64,000 nucleotides of DNA, from assembly GCA_963825575.1 (NCBI GenBank), contig CAWGUB010000030.1, positions 1 through 64,000 on the forward strand, written 5' to 3'. Both the position numbers and the translations under genes were made by a program. Below the pieces are notes generated by a model. It saw nothing but the letters and a program-made list of their open reading frames with translations, ran no database searches and was not told where the DNA came from. This DNA is from JAFDBW01 sp963825575. Lineage in GTDB: Bacteria; Desulfobacterota; Desulfuromonadia; Desulfuromonadales; BM103. The first letter of the stretch is position 1, and the number at the start of each line of letters is the position of its first letter. Shown here one piece after another: positions 57,160 to 64,000 of the stretch.

Positions 57160-59460
57160 TCAAACGGTTGGAACGTGTTCCGCACGACCAGCCGCAGCCG
57201 GTCCCGGCTGAACCACCGGCAGTGTGACGATGAATCGGGCCCCCTTTTCCACATTGATTACTTCAATTTCACCGTGGTGATGAGCAATTATCCGGTGGGA
57301 GATTGAAAGGCCCAGACCCGTTCCCTTGGCGAAGGTCGAGAAAAACGGGTTGAACATGTTGCGCATGACTTCCGGACTGATTCCTCCACCGGTGTCTTCT
57401 ATCTCGACCGACACCGCCTTCTCGCCTCGGAGAGAGCCGACTTTGGCCCTGATCGTTACAACTCCACGACCTTTTATGACCTGACGTGCATTGATCATCA
57501 GGTTGAGAAAGACCTGTCGCAGTTGTCGATGATCACCGACAATCATCGGCAAGCCCGCCTGCATTTCTGTGATTATATCGATCGACTGTTTCCGGCATTG
57601 GTCATATTCAAGGTCGAGGACCTCCTGCAGTACATCCGCGATGCTGCAGCTGTCGAGACACACCAGCTGCCTCTTGCTGAAAGAGAGGATATTGTCAAGC
57701 ATTTCCTCCATACGCCTGACTTCGCGGGCAATTATACCGGCGTATTCATTGGCCTTCGGGTCCATGAGGTCCTGGCGGTTCAGGCGCTGGGCAAACCCGC
57801 CGATTGAAACCAGTGGGTTTCGCAGCTCATGGGCAACCTGGGCGGCCATTTCACCAAGCACAGCCATCTTTTCACCATGGATCAGCTGTTCCTGCACATC
57901 CCGCAGGTTATCATGAGCCATTTCCAGCCGCTTGACCAGGCTGGCATTGTCGAAAGCCGAGCCGGCCTGATTGGCAAAAAGCTCCAGAAAATGCCTGCGC
58001 TGAGGGGTTATCTCGCCCTGCGTCAGATGGTTGTCAACCAACAGGATTCCCATGATCTGTTCCCGGCCAACCAGTGGGGCACAGGCATAAGGCCCGAGTT
58101 CGAGAGTATCGGATAGTTGCCGGCCTCCGGCCGGTTCATTATCAGGATGCTGCACCAGCACCACCCGGTTTTGCAGAAAAGCCCTTGCCAAGGCGTTATC
58201 CTGCCCATCGAGGGGCAACCTCTGTTTGACAACCTTCTGGTTGTAAACCGTTTTCCGTTGAGCTTCGCGGGCCTCTTCATCAAGCTCTAAATTCTCCCTT
58301 GTCAGCTGTTCACCGGCATCCGAAAGGGCCAGAGACGCCATCTCCTGGGTCACCCCCAACATCCCCTGCAGCATCCCGGTACGACGATTGACGGTAAACA
58401 GTGTTGCTCTCTCGAAGCAACCCGCTCCTACACTGGTTGCCGCAGACAGAGTCAGGTGCGAGAGCTCATCCAGATTGAGCGTACTGTGCATCATGCGTGA
58501 CATCCGGTACAGGATCGTGGTCTCACGGTTGACCATTTCCTGCTGTTTTTCAGCTTCCAGCCTCCTGCTCAACTCTTTGTTCAACTCGGTGTAGGATTGG
58601 CTCATCTCCCGGAAAAGAGTCGTAAAAGGTGATCGGAGAGAGCCTTCGACAAGAGCCATATAAGCCAAAACGACACTGCCCAGTTTGAAGTAGTGGCCGA
58701 GGAAGTTAAAAAATCCATAGACATCTGCGTAGAGGGAAAATATCAGTTCTGAGACAACACTCATGCCGATCGAGACCATCAGCAGAGAGGTAAGCTGTTG
58801 ATTGAGGTGCTTGCCCCGCACATACAGGAAGATCGCAGCGAGCAGGAGCAGGCCGATGATCGCATATTCGGAGTAGATCTTGAAAGGTGTCAGCCCCACG
58901 CCCTCTATGTAGCAGGAAGGGAACAGGCCCAACGGCCAGACCAGCGCCACGAGTGAACCGGCCCCGATCAGGAATGACAGTAGCCAGATTTTTGCCGAAC
59001 AGATTTCTTTCCGCCCCAGGCTGAAAATTGCACAGAAAAAAGCACTCGCCCCGACCGTTCTCGCAATCAGCCAAAATTGTGCCGCCGTATCCGCTCCGGC
59101 CCCCGGGAGGACCTGCATCCCCCTGTACGAGAAGGTGTGCAGCAGATCGACCATACCGGTCAAAAGGAAACCGACCGCGAGGATTACGAAAAACTGGCTG
59201 TGCACCAGGCGTCTGGTATTCCAGCCGATCAGGAAGACGGATGTCAAAAGAATGACGCTGAAAACCCCTATCAGGGTGTGGGTCAGCAGGTAGTTATACC
59301 GCCCGAGGAAAAACAGCAAAAGGCCGGCGAGCAGAAAAACTGCCAGACCGGCCCTGAGAGATAAGCGCGTAAATTTTACCGACAGATCAGTGTCGGATTG
59401 GTGCGGCAATGTTGTCTGGTTCTGGCTGTGAAGATCAGATTGTTCGTCCGGCATGACCAT
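57160..59460 (-). CDS. MASE3-GAF sensor histidine kinase
   Basis: 766 residues. Residues 25-280: MASE3 membrane sensor with about eight helices (MVDLLHTFSYRGMQVLPG). Residues 310-500: GAF. Then a dimerisation domain with H-box AAQVAHELRNPLVSIGGF, and the ATPase domain with NLMINARQVI, DTGGGISPEVMRNMFNPFFS and GTGLGLSISHRI. Membrane two-component kinase; no response regulator gene is adjacent, so the partner is unknown. Confidence 0.93.
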   Translation of the reverse strand: MVMPDEQSDLHSQNQTTLPHQSDTDLSVKFTRLSLRAGLAVFLLAGLLLFFLGRYNYLLTHTLIGVFSVILLTSVFLIGWNTRRLVHSQFFVILAVGFLLTGMVDLLHTFSYRGMQVLPGAGADTAAQFWLIARTVGASAFFCAIFSLGRKEICSAKIWLLSFLIGAGSLVALVWPLGLFPSCYIEGVGLTPFKIYSEYAIIGLLLLAAIFLYVRGKHLNQQLTSLLMVSIGMSVVSELIFSLYADVYGFFNFLGHYFKLGSVVLAYMALVEGSLRSPFTTLFREMSQSYTELNKELSRRLEAEKQQEMVNRETTILYRMSRMMHSTLNLDELSHLTLSAATSVGAGCFERATLFTVNRRTGMLQGMLGVTQEMASLALSDAGEQLTRENLELDEEAREAQRKTVYNQKVVKQRLPLDGQDNALARAFLQNRVVLVQHPDNEPAGGRQLSDTLELGPYACAPLVGREQIMGILLVDNHLTQGEITPQRRHFLELFANQAGSAFDNASLVKRLEMAHDNLRDVQEQLIHGEKMAVLGEMAAQVAHELRNPLVSIGGFAQRLNRQDLMDPKANEYAGIIAREVRRMEEMLDNILSFSKRQLVCLDSCSIADVLQEVLDLEYDQCRKQSIDIITEMQAGLPMIVGDHRQLRQVFLNLMINARQVIKGRGVVTIRAKVGSLRGEKAVSVEIEDTGGGISPEVMRNMFNPFFSTFAKGTGLGLSISHRIIAHHHGEIEVINVEKGARFIVTLPVVQPGPAAAGRAEHVPTV

Positions 59461-59490
59461 CTCCCGCCTGCCGGCAAAGACCGAAACAAA

Positions 59491-59847
59491 TCAGCCGATC
59501 TTTTCCTGACGCTCCTGTTCAGTCTTGCACTCGATGCACAAGGTAGTGACCGGGCGGGCTTTGAGCCGCGCCTCGCCGATCTGGTCACCGCAATCTTCAC
59601 ATTCGCCGAACTCACCGGAATCGATACGGTCGAGCGCTTCGCGGATCTTGACAATCAGTTTGCGTTCGCGATCACGGATGCGCAATTCAAAATTGCGGTC
59701 AGATTCCAGCGAGGCCCGATCGGTGGGGTCGGGAAAATTGGTCTTTTCATCCGTCATCTCGGAGACCGTCTTGTCTGCCTCACGGAGCAACTGGTCCATC
59801 TGCCCCTGAAGCAATTGACGAAACTCCTCCAACTTCTCTTTTTTCAT
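59491..59847 (-). CDS. DksA/TraR-type C4 zinc finger protein
   Basis: 118 residues from ATG 59847, preceded by GAGGAG. Coiled coil at the N terminus (EFRQLLQGQMDQLLREA), then RIDSGEFGECEDCGDQIGEARL and TTLCIECK, the DksA zinc finger. RNA-polymerase-binding factors of this type mediate the stringent response. The coiled-coil tip holds TDEKTNFPDPTDRASLESD, as in DksA. Confidence 0.92.
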   Translation of the reverse strand: MKKEKLEEFRQLLQGQMDQLLREADKTVSEMTDEKTNFPDPTDRASLESDRNFELRIRDRERKLIVKIREALDRIDSGEFGECEDCGDQIGEARLKARPVTTLCIECKTEQERQEKIG

Positions 59848-59927
59848 AAGAAAACTCCTCAAACGACAACGGGCACAAATTAAATGAAATTGACCGTCAA
59901 GTCAACCTAAATACCCGTCTCCTCCGC

Positions 59928-60449
59928 TTACGTTCTGAACTGGGCCAGCAGGATATAGGCCAGAGCAATAACGGCGAACCATGCCGTGAAGACGTCCGCC
60001 TGCCTGAGCGGTGGCTGTTTCGCAAGTTGTTCGGTCTCATCCGTGACCGTTCCACCCGGTACCGACTCGATCAGACAGCTGAGCAAAGCCGGGAAATCCC
60101 CGTATGAATTGGATATAATCAGAAAATCATCGTCACCGGCGACCAGGGTCATGAAAACCCGGTTGCGCACCCGGACCGTCTCCAGGCTCGTGACATCGGC
60201 AAAACGCATCCGGCGCTGCCGGAAGAGGCGATAAGCCGTGATTTCTTCTGCGTTGATGACCAGTCGCCGACGCGCACTTTCGACAAAGAGTACAGCCAGC
60301 GGCATGATCAGGCCGGCCAGGATAATTGCCTTGGCGATCGGCTGGCCCTGCAGAAGACAGACAACCAGCAGGGCAACGGTGAGGGCAATCAGCAGACCCA
60401 TCGGCAAGACAAAAGCGCGCCGGATAACGAATGTCCGTTGCTGGGCCAC
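59928..60449 (-). CDS. Membrane protein with PH-like domain
   Basis: 173 residues. Two hydrophobic helices (residues 14-33, 38-55) then a beta-rich part (RLVINAEEITAYRLFRQRRM, FADVTSLETVRV) like bacterial PH domains, and a final helix (FTAWFAVIALAYILLAQF). The start touches the moaC stop. No function known. Confidence 0.72.
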   Translation of the reverse strand: MAQQRTFVIRRAFVLPMGLLIALTVALLVVCLLQGQPIAKAIILAGLIMPLAVLFVESARRRLVINAEEITAYRLFRQRRMRFADVTSLETVRVRNRVFMTLVAGDDDFLIISNSYGDFPALLSCLIESVPGGTVTDETEQLAKQPPLRQADVFTAWFAVIALAYILLAQFRT

Positions 60450-60955
60450 TAAGCCGGCTCCTCCGGGTTGATGAAATGACCACTGCGGCCGCCCTGTTTC
60501 TCCGTCAGGCGAATATGGCCGATCATCATGGTTTTATCCACGGCCTTGCACATATCGTAAATTGTCAATGCGGCAACCGACACCGCCGTCAGCGCCTCCA
60601 TTTCGACTCCGGTCTGGCCGTTTACCCTGACCGTTGCCTTGATCTTCACCAGTGACTTTTGCGTATCGTGAGTGAAATCAACCTCGACGCTGTTGATCAT
60701 CAGAGGATGACAGAGGGGGATCAGATCAGGGGTCTTCTTGGCCGCCATGATGCCGGCCAACCGGGCGACATCAAGCACGTCACCTTTTTCAATCCGCTGG
60801 TCGAGGATACGGGTGAGCGTTTCCGGCTGCATCAGTACTTCGCCACACGCCACGGCAACCCTGCGGGTGCTCTCCTTGTCACCGACATCAACCATGATCG
60901 CCTTGCCCTCTTGATTGAAATGACTCAACTTTTCCGCCACGTTAACTCCGTTCAA
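60449..60955 (-). CDS. moaC: Cyclic pyranopterin monophosphate synthase MoaC
   Basis: 168 residues. LIPLCHPLMINSVEVDF and MEALTAVSVAALTIYDMCKA with VDKTMMIGHIRLTEKQGG hold the active-site residues. Second step of molybdenum cofactor synthesis. The start ATG at 60955 is not preceded by a strong ribosome site. Confidence 0.95.
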   Translation of the reverse strand: MNGVNVAEKLSHFNQEGKAIMVDVGDKESTRRVAVACGEVLMQPETLTRILDQRIEKGDVLDVARLAGIMAAKKTPDLIPLCHPLMINSVEVDFTHDTQKSLVKIKATVRVNGQTGVEMEALTAVSVAALTIYDMCKAVDKTMMIGHIRLTEKQGGRSGHFINPEEPA

Positions 60956-61024
60956 AGATCGGGTCAGGGGCGAGGGGAAAGGGGAAAGAAACTCACTTAC
61001 CCCTATCCACTTACCTCTTTCTTT

Positions 61025-62383
61025 TTACCTGAATAAATCTTCCAATGCCTCCGCAGCACTACGTACGCCGACCAACTCGATACCCTTCGGTTTATCGAGG
61101 GTTTTCAGATTGCCGGCGGGCAACAAGCAGCGGTTGAAACCGAGTCGGGCAGCCTCCTTAACGCGCAGTTCCGGGTGTGAGACAGCCCGCACTTCACCTG
61201 CCAGGCCGATCTCGCCGAACAGCACCGTGCGCTCATCGATCGGACGGTTGAGGTGACTCGAGGCCAGTGCCACAACCACGCCAAGATCAACCGCAGGTTC
61301 CGCAATGCGGACTCCACCGGCAACATTGACAAATATGTCCTGGGCCAGCATGGCATAGCCGACTTTCTTCTCCAGTACGGCAACCAGCAGGGAGATCCGG
61401 TTGGAGTCGATCCCCATCGCCTTGCGCTGGGGATTGCCGTAGGCGGCCCCTGAAACCAACGCCTGAATTTCCACCAGGATCGGCCGGGTTCCTTCAATAG
61501 CCGGCACGACGACGCTACCCGCAGCATCCTCAGGACGTTCCGCCAGGAAAAGTTCCGAAGGATTTGGCACTTCGTTCAGACCGACATCCTTCATCTCGAA
61601 CACACCGATTTCATTGGTCGAACCGAAACGGTTTTTAACCGCCCGGAGGATCCGGTAGGGGTGTCCGGCGTCACCTTCAAAGTAGAGGACCGTGTCCACC
61701 ATGTGCTCAAGCACGCGCGGCCCGGCAATCGATCCGTCTTTGGTTACATGGCCGACGATAAAGGTCGGCAGCCCCTCGCCCTTGGCCAGGTGCATGAGCC
61801 GCCCGGCGCATTCACGCACCTGGCTGACGCTCCCGGGTGCCGACTCGAGCGCCGCGGTAAAGACCGTCTGGATCGAATCGACGACCAGAAAAGCCGGCTT
61901 CAGCTCCCGGACCCGTTCGAGAACCGCTTCCAGGGAAGTCTCAGCAAGGAGATAGAGGTCCTCAGCCACGACATCGAGGCGGCCGGCACGCAGCTTGACC
62001 TGACGGGTCGACTCTTCGGCAGTCACATAGAGGACTGGCCCGCAACGGGTCCAACTTCCGGCAGCCTGCAACAACAGGGTCGACTTGCCGATCCCCGGAT
62101 CACCACCGATCAGGGTGAAGGACCCTGGCACCACGCCGCCACCGAGGACCCGGTCGAATTCGGCGATGCCACAGTGCAGACGATCCTCGTCGGAGGCCGA
62201 AACTTCTGCCAGCCGAACCGGCGTGCTCTCGGAACGCAGAGGAACCGTCCGGCCGCCCTTCTTGGCGACGGTCACGGTCTCTTCCACCAGGGTATTCCAC
62301 TGGTTGCAGTCTGGGCATTTGCCGAGCCACTTGGGACTCTGCATACCGCACTGCTGACAACTGTAGATGGTTTTCTGTTTCAA
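61025..62383 (-). CDS. radA: DNA repair protein RadA (Sms)
   Basis: 452 residues: C4 zinc finger (CQQCGMQS ... KCPDCNQWNT), RecA-like ATPase with GGDPGIGKSTLLLQ, the KNRFGSTNEIGVF motif and a C-terminal Lon-like domain (GGVRIAEPAVDLGVVVALAS). Promotes branch migration in recombination. Confidence 0.96.
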   Translation of the reverse strand: MKQKTIYSCQQCGMQSPKWLGKCPDCNQWNTLVEETVTVAKKGGRTVPLRSESTPVRLAEVSASDEDRLHCGIAEFDRVLGGGVVPGSFTLIGGDPGIGKSTLLLQAAGSWTRCGPVLYVTAEESTRQVKLRAGRLDVVAEDLYLLAETSLEAVLERVRELKPAFLVVDSIQTVFTAALESAPGSVSQVRECAGRLMHLAKGEGLPTFIVGHVTKDGSIAGPRVLEHMVDTVLYFEGDAGHPYRILRAVKNRFGSTNEIGVFEMKDVGLNEVPNPSELFLAERPEDAAGSVVVPAIEGTRPILVEIQALVSGAAYGNPQRKAMGIDSNRISLLVAVLEKKVGYAMLAQDIFVNVAGGVRIAEPAVDLGVVVALASSHLNRPIDERTVLFGEIGLAGEVRAVSHPELRVKEAARLGFNRCLLPAGNLKTLDKPKGIELVGVRSAAEALEDLFR

Positions 62384-62514
62384 ATAAGCCTCTGCAGATA
62401 ATTTGGTAGGTCATTCTAGGCTGACCGGTTCGGACTGTCAACGATCAGCACCATTAACTTGCAACGCAACGTCGGAACAACCTACAATGAAGAGCTAACA
62501 GCTGGAGGCACCAA

Positions 62515-63780
62515 TTGAGCCATCTCTCACTTAAATACGGTTCATCAGTCATATCGGCAGACCTGGTGGCACGAACCCTATCGACAAAAACCTTGCCGGA
62601 CCTCCCTGACAGGGTCGGGGAGGTCCACAGAGCACTGGCTAAGCCGCTCGGGACACCGCCGCTGACTGAGGTCGTCGCTCCCGGTGAGCAGGTGGTCATC
62701 GTCACCTCCGACATTACCCGCTACACCGGCAGCGAAATCTACCTGCCGATCCTGGTCGAAGAACTGAACCGTTGCGGTATCGACGACGACCATATTGATA
62801 TTGTTATCGCACTCGGCATCCATCGCAAGCAGACGCAGAGAGAACACCGAAAAATCCTTGGCTCACTTTATGGCCGGATCGCGGTGTCCGATCATGAATG
62901 TGACAACCCGGCACAGTTGGTCGATCTTGGCCAGACGTCATCCGGCCTGCCGGTCCAGATCAACCGGCGCGTCGTCGAGGCCGACCGGGTGATCGTCACC
63001 GGCACCATCGGCCTGCATTATTTTGCCGGCTTCGGCGGTGGGCGTAAAAGCCTGGTCCCAGGCGTCGCCAGCCGAGAGACCTGCATGGCCACCCACTTTG
63101 CCATATTCAACCCGCCGGAGCTGGGCGGCCGCAATCCACAAGCCTGCACGGCAAACCTCGACGGCAACCCGGTGCACCAGGCGATTCTTGAAGCGGCACA
63201 GATGGTCAAGCCGGATTTTATTCTGAACACTGTGCTCACGGCGGAGAAACAGATTGCCAGAGTCTTTTGCGGGGGGCTGGAAGAGGCGCATCTGGCCGGC
63301 TGTGAGCTGGCGAAGGACCTCTACACTGCGCCCCTGGCGCAGGCGGCAGACCTGGCGATCGTCTCATGCGGCGGGCATCCCAAGGACATCAACTTCATCC
63401 AGGCTCACAAGGCGCTCGACTATGGAGTGCATGCTGTCAAACCCGGCGGGACGGTGATTCTCCTCGCCGCCTGCCCGGACGGGTTCGGCAACGCCAGCTT
63501 CTTCGACTGGTTCAATTACGAGGATCTGGATATCTTCGAGAAGGCCCTGCGCAGCCGATACGAGATCAACGGCCAGACCGCCTGGTCGACCCTGAGCAAG
63601 GCTCGAACCTGGCGGGTCATCCTGATCAGCGAGTTCACCCGCGAACAGACCGAAAAAATGGGCATGGAAAAAGCCGTAACCCTTGACGAAGCGTTGCAGA
63701 TGGCTTACAACCAGCTGCCGGAGAATCCGGAGATCGTGGCGATCCCGGATGGCGGGACAATTTTACCTGTTATATTGTGA
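62515..63780 (+). CDS. larA: Nickel-pincer lactate racemase LarA
   Basis: 421 residues starting with TTG at 62515 (CTGGAGGC upstream). Interconverts D- and L-lactate with the pyridinium dithiocarboxylate nickel cofactor. GLHYFAGFGGGRKSLVPGVA holds the histidine and the lysine that binds the cofactor; HPKDINFIQAHKALDYG and CPDGFGNASFFDWF follow. LarE is encoded at 3861 and a GlcD-type lactate/glycolate oxidase begins directly downstream, so the two genes probably handle both lactate enantiomers. Some relatives racemise other 2-hydroxy acids. Confidence 0.93.
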   Translation: MSHLSLKYGSSVISADLVARTLSTKTLPDLPDRVGEVHRALAKPLGTPPLTEVVAPGEQVVIVTSDITRYTGSEIYLPILVEELNRCGIDDDHIDIVIALGIHRKQTQREHRKILGSLYGRIAVSDHECDNPAQLVDLGQTSSGLPVQINRRVVEADRVIVTGTIGLHYFAGFGGGRKSLVPGVASRETCMATHFAIFNPPELGGRNPQACTANLDGNPVHQAILEAAQMVKPDFILNTVLTAEKQIARVFCGGLEEAHLAGCELAKDLYTAPLAQAADLAIVSCGGHPKDINFIQAHKALDYGVHAVKPGGTVILLAACPDGFGNASFFDWFNYEDLDIFEKALRSRYEINGQTAWSTLSKARTWRVILISEFTREQTEKMGMEKAVTLDEALQMAYNQLPENPEIVAIPDGGTILPVIL

Positions 63781-63796
63781 ACAGTTAGATAAGAAC

Positions 63797-63885
63797 AGGC
63801 CGCCAAGGCACTAAGACACGAAGAAGCAACCACTTTTGCAAAGACTCATCTTGGTGACTTTGCGTCTTAGTGGCTAACAAGATAC
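63797..63885. repeat. Interspersed GGCACTAAGACACGAAG / CTTTGCGTCTTAGTGG element
   Basis: GCCGCCAAGGCACTAAGACACG and GGTGACTTTGCGTCTTAGTG are partly complementary and similar in wording to 42259-42345. Lies between larA and the next gene. No gene inside. Confidence 0.5.
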
Positions 63886-63909
63886 AGCGTGACTGCAAAG
63901 GCGAGAAAC

Positions 63910-64000
63910 ATGCTTTCTGAACAAATCATAAACAAACTGAAGTCGATCGTCGGCAAGGACAACGTCTTCACCAGCAAGGCCGACCGGATCTGCTACTCCT
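63910..64000 (+). CDS. FAD-linked oxidase GlcD-type, N terminus only
   Basis: 30 codons before the window ends. MLSEQIINKLKSIVGKDNVF followed by TSKADRICYS matches the start of GlcD-type FAD-binding (glycolate or D-lactate) dehydrogenases. Position after larA supports a role in lactate oxidation. The catalytic domains lie outside the window. Confidence 0.7.
   Translation, partial: MLSEQIINKLKSIVGKDNVFTSKADRICYS

Noticed and set aside
60961..60984. G-quadruplex motif between radA and moaC
   Set aside because: GGGTCAGGGGCGAGGGGAAAGGGG fits the pattern, but a single short G-rich run in a low-complexity spacer is weak evidence for function.

Overview
The window looks like chromosome of a Desulfuromonadia-type (Geobacter/Desulfuromonas-like) bacterium. 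This is inferred from the dprA-smg(DUF494)-topA-trmFO order, a DUF4911 protein, a MASE3 histidine kinase, a GEMM-I riboswitch, genes for nickel-pincer lactate racemase (larE and larA plus a GlcD-type oxidase start), and many Fe-S and radical-SAM proteins. No rRNA, tRNA, CRISPR array or integrase gene was recognised.

Layout. 1-2.9 kb is damaged: a ProV-type ATPase gene (minus) with at least four frame breaks, remnants upstream of it, and an Rrf2 regulator gene with one frame break in front of cysK. 2.9-10.1 kb holds cysK, larE, a membrane protein, a secreted thermonuclease, a tightly overlapping minus-strand operon (DUF885 zinc peptidase-like, circularly permuted ATP-grasp ligase, methyltransferase) and tag. 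10.1-19.9 kb is an AT-richer accessory island of small genes separated by recurring structured repeats. 20.0-30.7 kb: acnA (one frame break near the C terminus), an MscS channel, a lipoprotein, a DUF362 ferredoxin protein, OsmC, DUF4911, NudC, NudF, a diacylglycerol-kinase-like protein, a phosphatase and a U32 peptidase. 30.8-42.3 kb: CpoB, a LysM protein, dprA, smg, topA, a hairpin-rich noncoding block, trmFO, a GAF-GGDEF diguanylate cyclase, maf and a PLP-binding YggS protein. 42.4-50.7 kb: a Gph-like phosphatase, a flippase-like protein, a TVP38-flavoprotein fusion, DUF547, QueG-like, GFA and YkgJ proteins, and a secreted Asp/Gln/Arg repeat protein. 51-64 kb: a truncated regulator ending in a heptamer repeat, ettA, a TPR protein, a B12/radical SAM protein, DUF554, a MASE3 histidine kinase, a DksA-type protein, moaC, radA, larA and the start of a GlcD-type oxidase.

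The most unusual part is the 10.1-19.9 kb island. Two families of hairpin repeats (called A and B here) separate the genes and share the core GTGTGTCAG. Five type II toxin-antitoxin modules and a gamma-carbonic-anhydrase-like gene follow a B half-site (core then GACCGAGG or a variant), and most are followed by an A half-site (core then YCGCAGG or a variant), on either strand. Repeat A also carries a near-consensus promoter (TTGACG-17 bp-TATATT), a G-rich translation start and a terminator hairpin, and drives the other class of genes, small membrane or secreted proteins. One leader in this position contains a GEMM-I (cyclic dinucleotide) riboswitch with the same distal tail. The arrangement resembles an integron cassette array without an integrase, but I could not find canonical attC R-boxes, so an undescribed cassette system is possible.

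Several of the frame breaks (proV, the A7G6 tract at 12.4 kb) fall in or near homopolymers. Sequencing or assembly errors cannot be excluded for these; the breaks in the Rrf2 gene and acnA are not in obvious long homopolymers.
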